DNA from: Chloroflexota bacterium
Lineage (GTDB): Bacteria > Chloroflexota > Anaerolineae > Ardenticatenales > Ardenticatenaceae
Direction: 5' to 3'
DNA: 7,795 nucleotides
NCBI GenBank assembly: GCA_003520455.1
Contig: DOUV01000480.1
Location: forward strand, 1 to 7,795
The notes under the pieces were generated by a model that did no database searches, was not told the DNA's origin, and saw nothing but the letters and a program-made list of their open reading frames with translations. Made by a program: the position numbers and the translations under genes. Below are positions 5,665 through 7,795 of this stretch, piece by piece. Each line of letters begins with the position of its first letter. Within the stretch, counting starts at the first letter, position 1.

Positions 5665-6591
5665 ATGAATATCGCGATCGAAACCAGGAATCTCGTGAAA
5701 CGCTACGGCGGCGTGAGCGCGGTCGATGATTTGTCTCTGCGTGTCGCCAAAGGCGAAATCTATGCCTTCCTCGGTCTCAACGGCGCCGGCAAAACGACGA
5801 CGATTCGCATGTTGCTCGGAATGGTCAAGCCAACTGCCGGCGAAGTCTACGTGCTCGGAACGCGAATTCGGAGTGGCACGAGGAATCCGTGGGCTTCTGT
5901 CGGCTATCTGGTCGAGACGCCACACGCGTATCCCGAGCTTTCCGTGCGCGAGAATGTGGAAGTCTTGCGCCGTCTGCGGCCTGGCACGCCTCCTCAAGCC
6001 GTTGAGCGCGTCATCGACCGCCTGGGATTGACCGGCTATGCTGATCGGCGCACAGGTACGCTGTCACTCGGCAACGCGCAGCGTCTGGGGCTGGCCAAGG
6101 CGCTGCTGCATAGCCCCGAACTGCTCATCCTCGATGAGCCGTCCAACGGGTTAGACCCGGCGGGTATTGTCGAAATTCGCCATCTCCTCATCGAACTTGC
6201 CCACGAGCACGGCGTCACCGTCTTCATGTCCAGTCACATTCTCGGCGAAGTCTCCCGCTTGGCCCATCGTATCGGCATCATCCATCAAGGACGCTTGCTT
6301 CAAGAACTGGATGTCGCCGAACTCGAACGTCACCGGCGGCGTCGGCTCCTGATTCGCGCGCGCGATTATCGGGCAGCCCACGCCGTGCTTCTCGGTGCCG
6401 GCTTCTCGGCCAATATCACGGACGACCACACCCTCGAAGTGACCCAAGAGCTGGCGATTGACCGCCCAGACGAGATCGCTACTCGACTGGTCAATGCGGG
6501 GCACGCGCCGATGATGCTCAACGTCGAACAAGAAGACCTTGAGCACTACTTTTTGCGCCTCGTCGGCATGGATGAAGGGACCGCAAAATGA
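5665..6591 (+). CDS. ABC transporter ATPase, BcrA/lantibiotic-export type
   Basis: A 308-residue cytoplasmic ATPase that should power the permease encoded next. Motifs: Walker A GLNGAGKTT (37-45, with Leu where Pro is usual), the Q-loop region VGYLVETPHAYPELSVRENV (79-98) with Glu replacing Gln, a substitution common in the BcrA-type subfamily, the signature LSLGNAQRLGLAKAL (133-147), Walker B LLILDEPSNGLDP (153-165), and the switch His in MSSHIL (H191). A C-terminal extension of about 90 residues after the ATPase core is normal for this group. ATG 5665 was chosen because ATPase similarity begins at once (IAIETRNLVKRYGG); the ribosome site (GAAGA) is weak. BcrA relatives export or give resistance to peptide antibiotics such as bacitracin, which is inferred here from family resemblance only. 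Confidence 0.9.
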   Translation: MNIAIETRNLVKRYGGVSAVDDLSLRVAKGEIYAFLGLNGAGKTTTIRMLLGMVKPTAGEVYVLGTRIRSGTRNPWASVGYLVETPHAYPELSVRENVEVLRRLRPGTPPQAVERVIDRLGLTGYADRRTGTLSLGNAQRLGLAKALLHSPELLILDEPSNGLDPAGIVEIRHLLIELAHEHGVTVFMSSHILGEVSRLAHRIGIIHQGRLLQELDVAELERHRRRRLLIRARDYRAAHAVLLGAGFSANITDDHTLEVTQELAIDRPDEIATRLVNAGHAPMMLNVEQEDLEHYFLRLVGMDEGTAK

Positions 6592-7376
6592 GCAACCTTA
6601 CTCAAGCCGTCTGGGTCGAACTGCTCAAAGCGCGTCGTTCCAAGATGCCGTTGCTGACCGCTTTGGGATTCTCACTCGCCCCACTGGCAGGTGGTTTTTT
6701 TATGATTGTCATGAAAGACCCCGATGTTGCGCGTCGCCTCGGAATCATCAGCGCCAAGGCGCAGATCGTGGCCGGCTCTGCTGATTGGCCGACCTATCTG
6801 GGCTTCCTGGCTCAAGCGACTGCGATCGGTGGCATTATGCTGTTTAGTCTCATCGGCAGTTGGGTCTTTGGCCGCGAATATTCAGACCGTACGATCAGAG
6901 ATTTGCTCGCGCTCCCGACGCCGCGTTTTGCTATCGTACTGGCCAAGTTTATTCTCGTCCTGCTATGGTCAGGGATGGTGACGGCGGTGATCTATCTGAT
7001 TGGTCTCGGCGTTGGCACAGCCGTTGCCATGCCGCCAGCATCGCCAGAGACATTTTGGCGAGGGACACTGACCGTGGCGATTGCCGCCTGCTTGACGGTT
7101 GCACTCGTCACGCCCATTGCATTCTTTGCCAGCGCAGGACATGGGTATCTACCGCCGATGGGCGTGGCGATACTGGCAGTGATCCTGGCGCAAATTATCG
7201 CGGCCGCGGGATGGGGCGAATATTTCCCCTGGTCTGTACCAGCACTCTATTCGGGCATGGCCGGGCCAGCGTACGCACAACTCGGATGGATGAGTTACGG
7301 AATTGTCGTTTTCACGAGTCTTGCGGGCATGATTGGAACGTTCGTGTGGTGGGAGTGGGCAGATCAAACCCAGTAG
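6588..7376 (+). CDS. ABC-2 type permease, BcrB-like
   Basis: A 262-residue integral membrane protein, the partner of the ATPase. About six membrane segments are visible (22-42, 70-94, 114-140, 159-182, 190-208, 234-255), with the N-terminus predicted to be cytoplasmic. After segment 2 the motif FGREYSDRTIRDLLALPTPR (94-113) is the hallmark of bacitracin/lantibiotic-type and related ABC-2 permeases, part of the coupling interface. Its ATG overlaps the ATPase stop (ATGA, 4 nt), with AAGGGA upstream inside the ATPase gene, so translation is coupled. The stop codon is only 6 bp before attC-like site 6, the tight packing expected of a cassette. Substrate unknown. Confidence 0.9.
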   Translation: MSNLTQAVWVELLKARRSKMPLLTALGFSLAPLAGGFFMIVMKDPDVARRLGIISAKAQIVAGSADWPTYLGFLAQATAIGGIMLFSLIGSWVFGREYSDRTIRDLLALPTPRFAIVLAKFILVLLWSGMVTAVIYLIGLGVGTAVAMPPASPETFWRGTLTVAIAACLTVALVTPIAFFASAGHGYLPPMGVAILAVILAQIIAAAGWGEYFPWSVPALYSGMAGPAYAQLGWMSYGIVVFTSLAGMIGTFVWWEWADQTQ

Positions 7377-7382
7377 CAGGGG

Positions 7383-7453
7383 CGTTAACTCTGGCTTGCA
7401 CTCGACGCCGCTCCGCTGGTGCCACACGGCACGCGTGAAGCCGGCCGTTGGGC
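7383..7453 (+). other. attC-like recombination site 6 (71 bp)
   Basis: The right box GTTGGGC (7447-7453) fits GTTRRRY exactly. The left box CGTTAAC (7383-7389) keeps only the TTAAC part of RYYYAAC. The arms are GGCTT (7393-7397), unpaired G, CAC (7399-7401) and, past mismatches and an unpaired A7405, GCC (7407-7409), pairing with GGC (7428-7430), GTG (7435-7437) and AAGCC (7438-7442). The left arm TTGCACTCGACG fits the array motif. A competing hairpin, GTGCC-ACAC-GGCAC (7420-7433), lies within the loop side. Confidence 0.75.
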
Positions 7454-7795
7454 GGCGGTCATTAACCTCCATCCATTTGCGAGCGCTGGACGAGGAGTTG
7501 GTTCGAAATTTTTCAACGACTCAGGAGGCGTTGCACGCCTCGGTCGTGACCGTGATGCCGCGCGGTACCGGGAGCCCCGCGTACCATCTCGGAGACGCAC
7601 GCTCCCTTGCCCCAGAAGCGACGTTTGTGGGCCGCTTCCCTCTTCGACGAGACAAACCCACCTGTGATCACGGCCCTTGTCAGGGAATGACTCGCTCGGG
7701 CGCCTCAGCATTCCCTGCGCAGATACCCACCTGATCACTCGCCGCCTCTATCTTGAAGCGTCTGCCCGGTATCTGATGATGTGTTCATATGATCC
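7454..7795 (+). other. Start of the next cassette; no gene recognised
   Basis: The sequence after site 6 has open frames on both strands but none with a family match, and the longest run back through the attC site or the permease, so I reject them. Structures seen: a perfect 7-bp hairpin GAGGCGT-TGC-ACGCCTC; a perfect 9-bp inverted repeat CAGGGAATG (7681-7689) with CATTCCCTG (7709-7717); and, bracketing that repeat, the near-identical CCCACCTG-TGATCAC (7657-7671) and CCCACCTGATCAC (7726-7738). A gene may begin beyond the edge. Confidence 0.4.

Larger units (their letters stand above)
2141..7795 (+). mobile_element. Integron gene-cassette array without integrase (CALIN-like), open at the right
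   Basis: Five well-formed attC-like sites and one degenerate one punctuate the plus strand, and each recognisable gene sits immediately upstream of one in the same orientation. Taking the cut after the G of GTT, the cassettes are about 2252-2672 (no gene), 2673-3498 (SRPBCC), 3499-4316 (SnoaL-like), 4317-5609 (O-methyltransferase), 5610-7447 (ABC ATPase and permease) and 7448 onward (incomplete). In known integrons a tyrosine recombinase IntI folds the bottom strand of attC and moves the cassette. No intI or attI is present here, so mobilisation would have to be in trans, or the integrase lies outside the window. The array call rests on arm pairing found by eye and repeated independently at each site. 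Confidence 0.8.

Overview
The window is a GC-rich bacterial chromosome fragment, probably environmental. The proteins would fit Chloroflexota or a similar high-GC lineage, but nothing here settles the taxon. It has two different parts.

Part one (about 1-1574) is an ordinary block of minus-strand genes. In transcription order these are a PPOX-class flavin/F420-dependent oxidoreductase, a class I SAM-dependent methyltransferase, and the 5' end of an aldo/keto reductase. The reductase has a one-base frameshift exactly at its catalytic tyrosine codon and runs off the left edge.

Part two (about 1900-7795) reads as an array of integron gene cassettes without an integrase (a CALIN, or the distal part of a chromosomal integron). 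Every clear gene here is on the plus strand. The genes are separated by 55-125 bp imperfect palindromes that have attC architecture. On the right is GTTRRRY or a close variant, on the left a (R)YYYAAC-like box, and between them two pairing arms with an unpaired A in the left arm. Good copies lie at 2141-2257, 2568-2678, 3380-3504, 4254-4322 and 7383-7453. A degenerate one lies at 5561-5615 and a doubtful long one at 1915-2116. The copies share structure and a short left-arm motif (TTGCAGCCGACG-like) but little other sequence, which is how attC sites behave and ordinary repeats do not.

The cassettes, left to right, are: one with no recognisable gene (2252-2672), one with an AT-rich SRPBCC-fold protein, one with a SnoaL-like cyclase-fold protein, one with an O-methyltransferase lacking its N-terminal domain and apparently frameshifted at its start, one large two-gene cassette with a BcrA-like ATPase and its ABC-2 permease, and the start of another in which no gene is visible. 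Base composition changes from cassette to cassette, as expected for modules of separate origin. SRPBCC, SnoaL and O-methyltransferase proteins recur in small-molecule tailoring, and the BcrAB-type pair suggests peptide-antibiotic export or resistance. The sequence does not show that they form one pathway. No integrase gene, tRNA, rRNA, CRISPR array or transposase was found.
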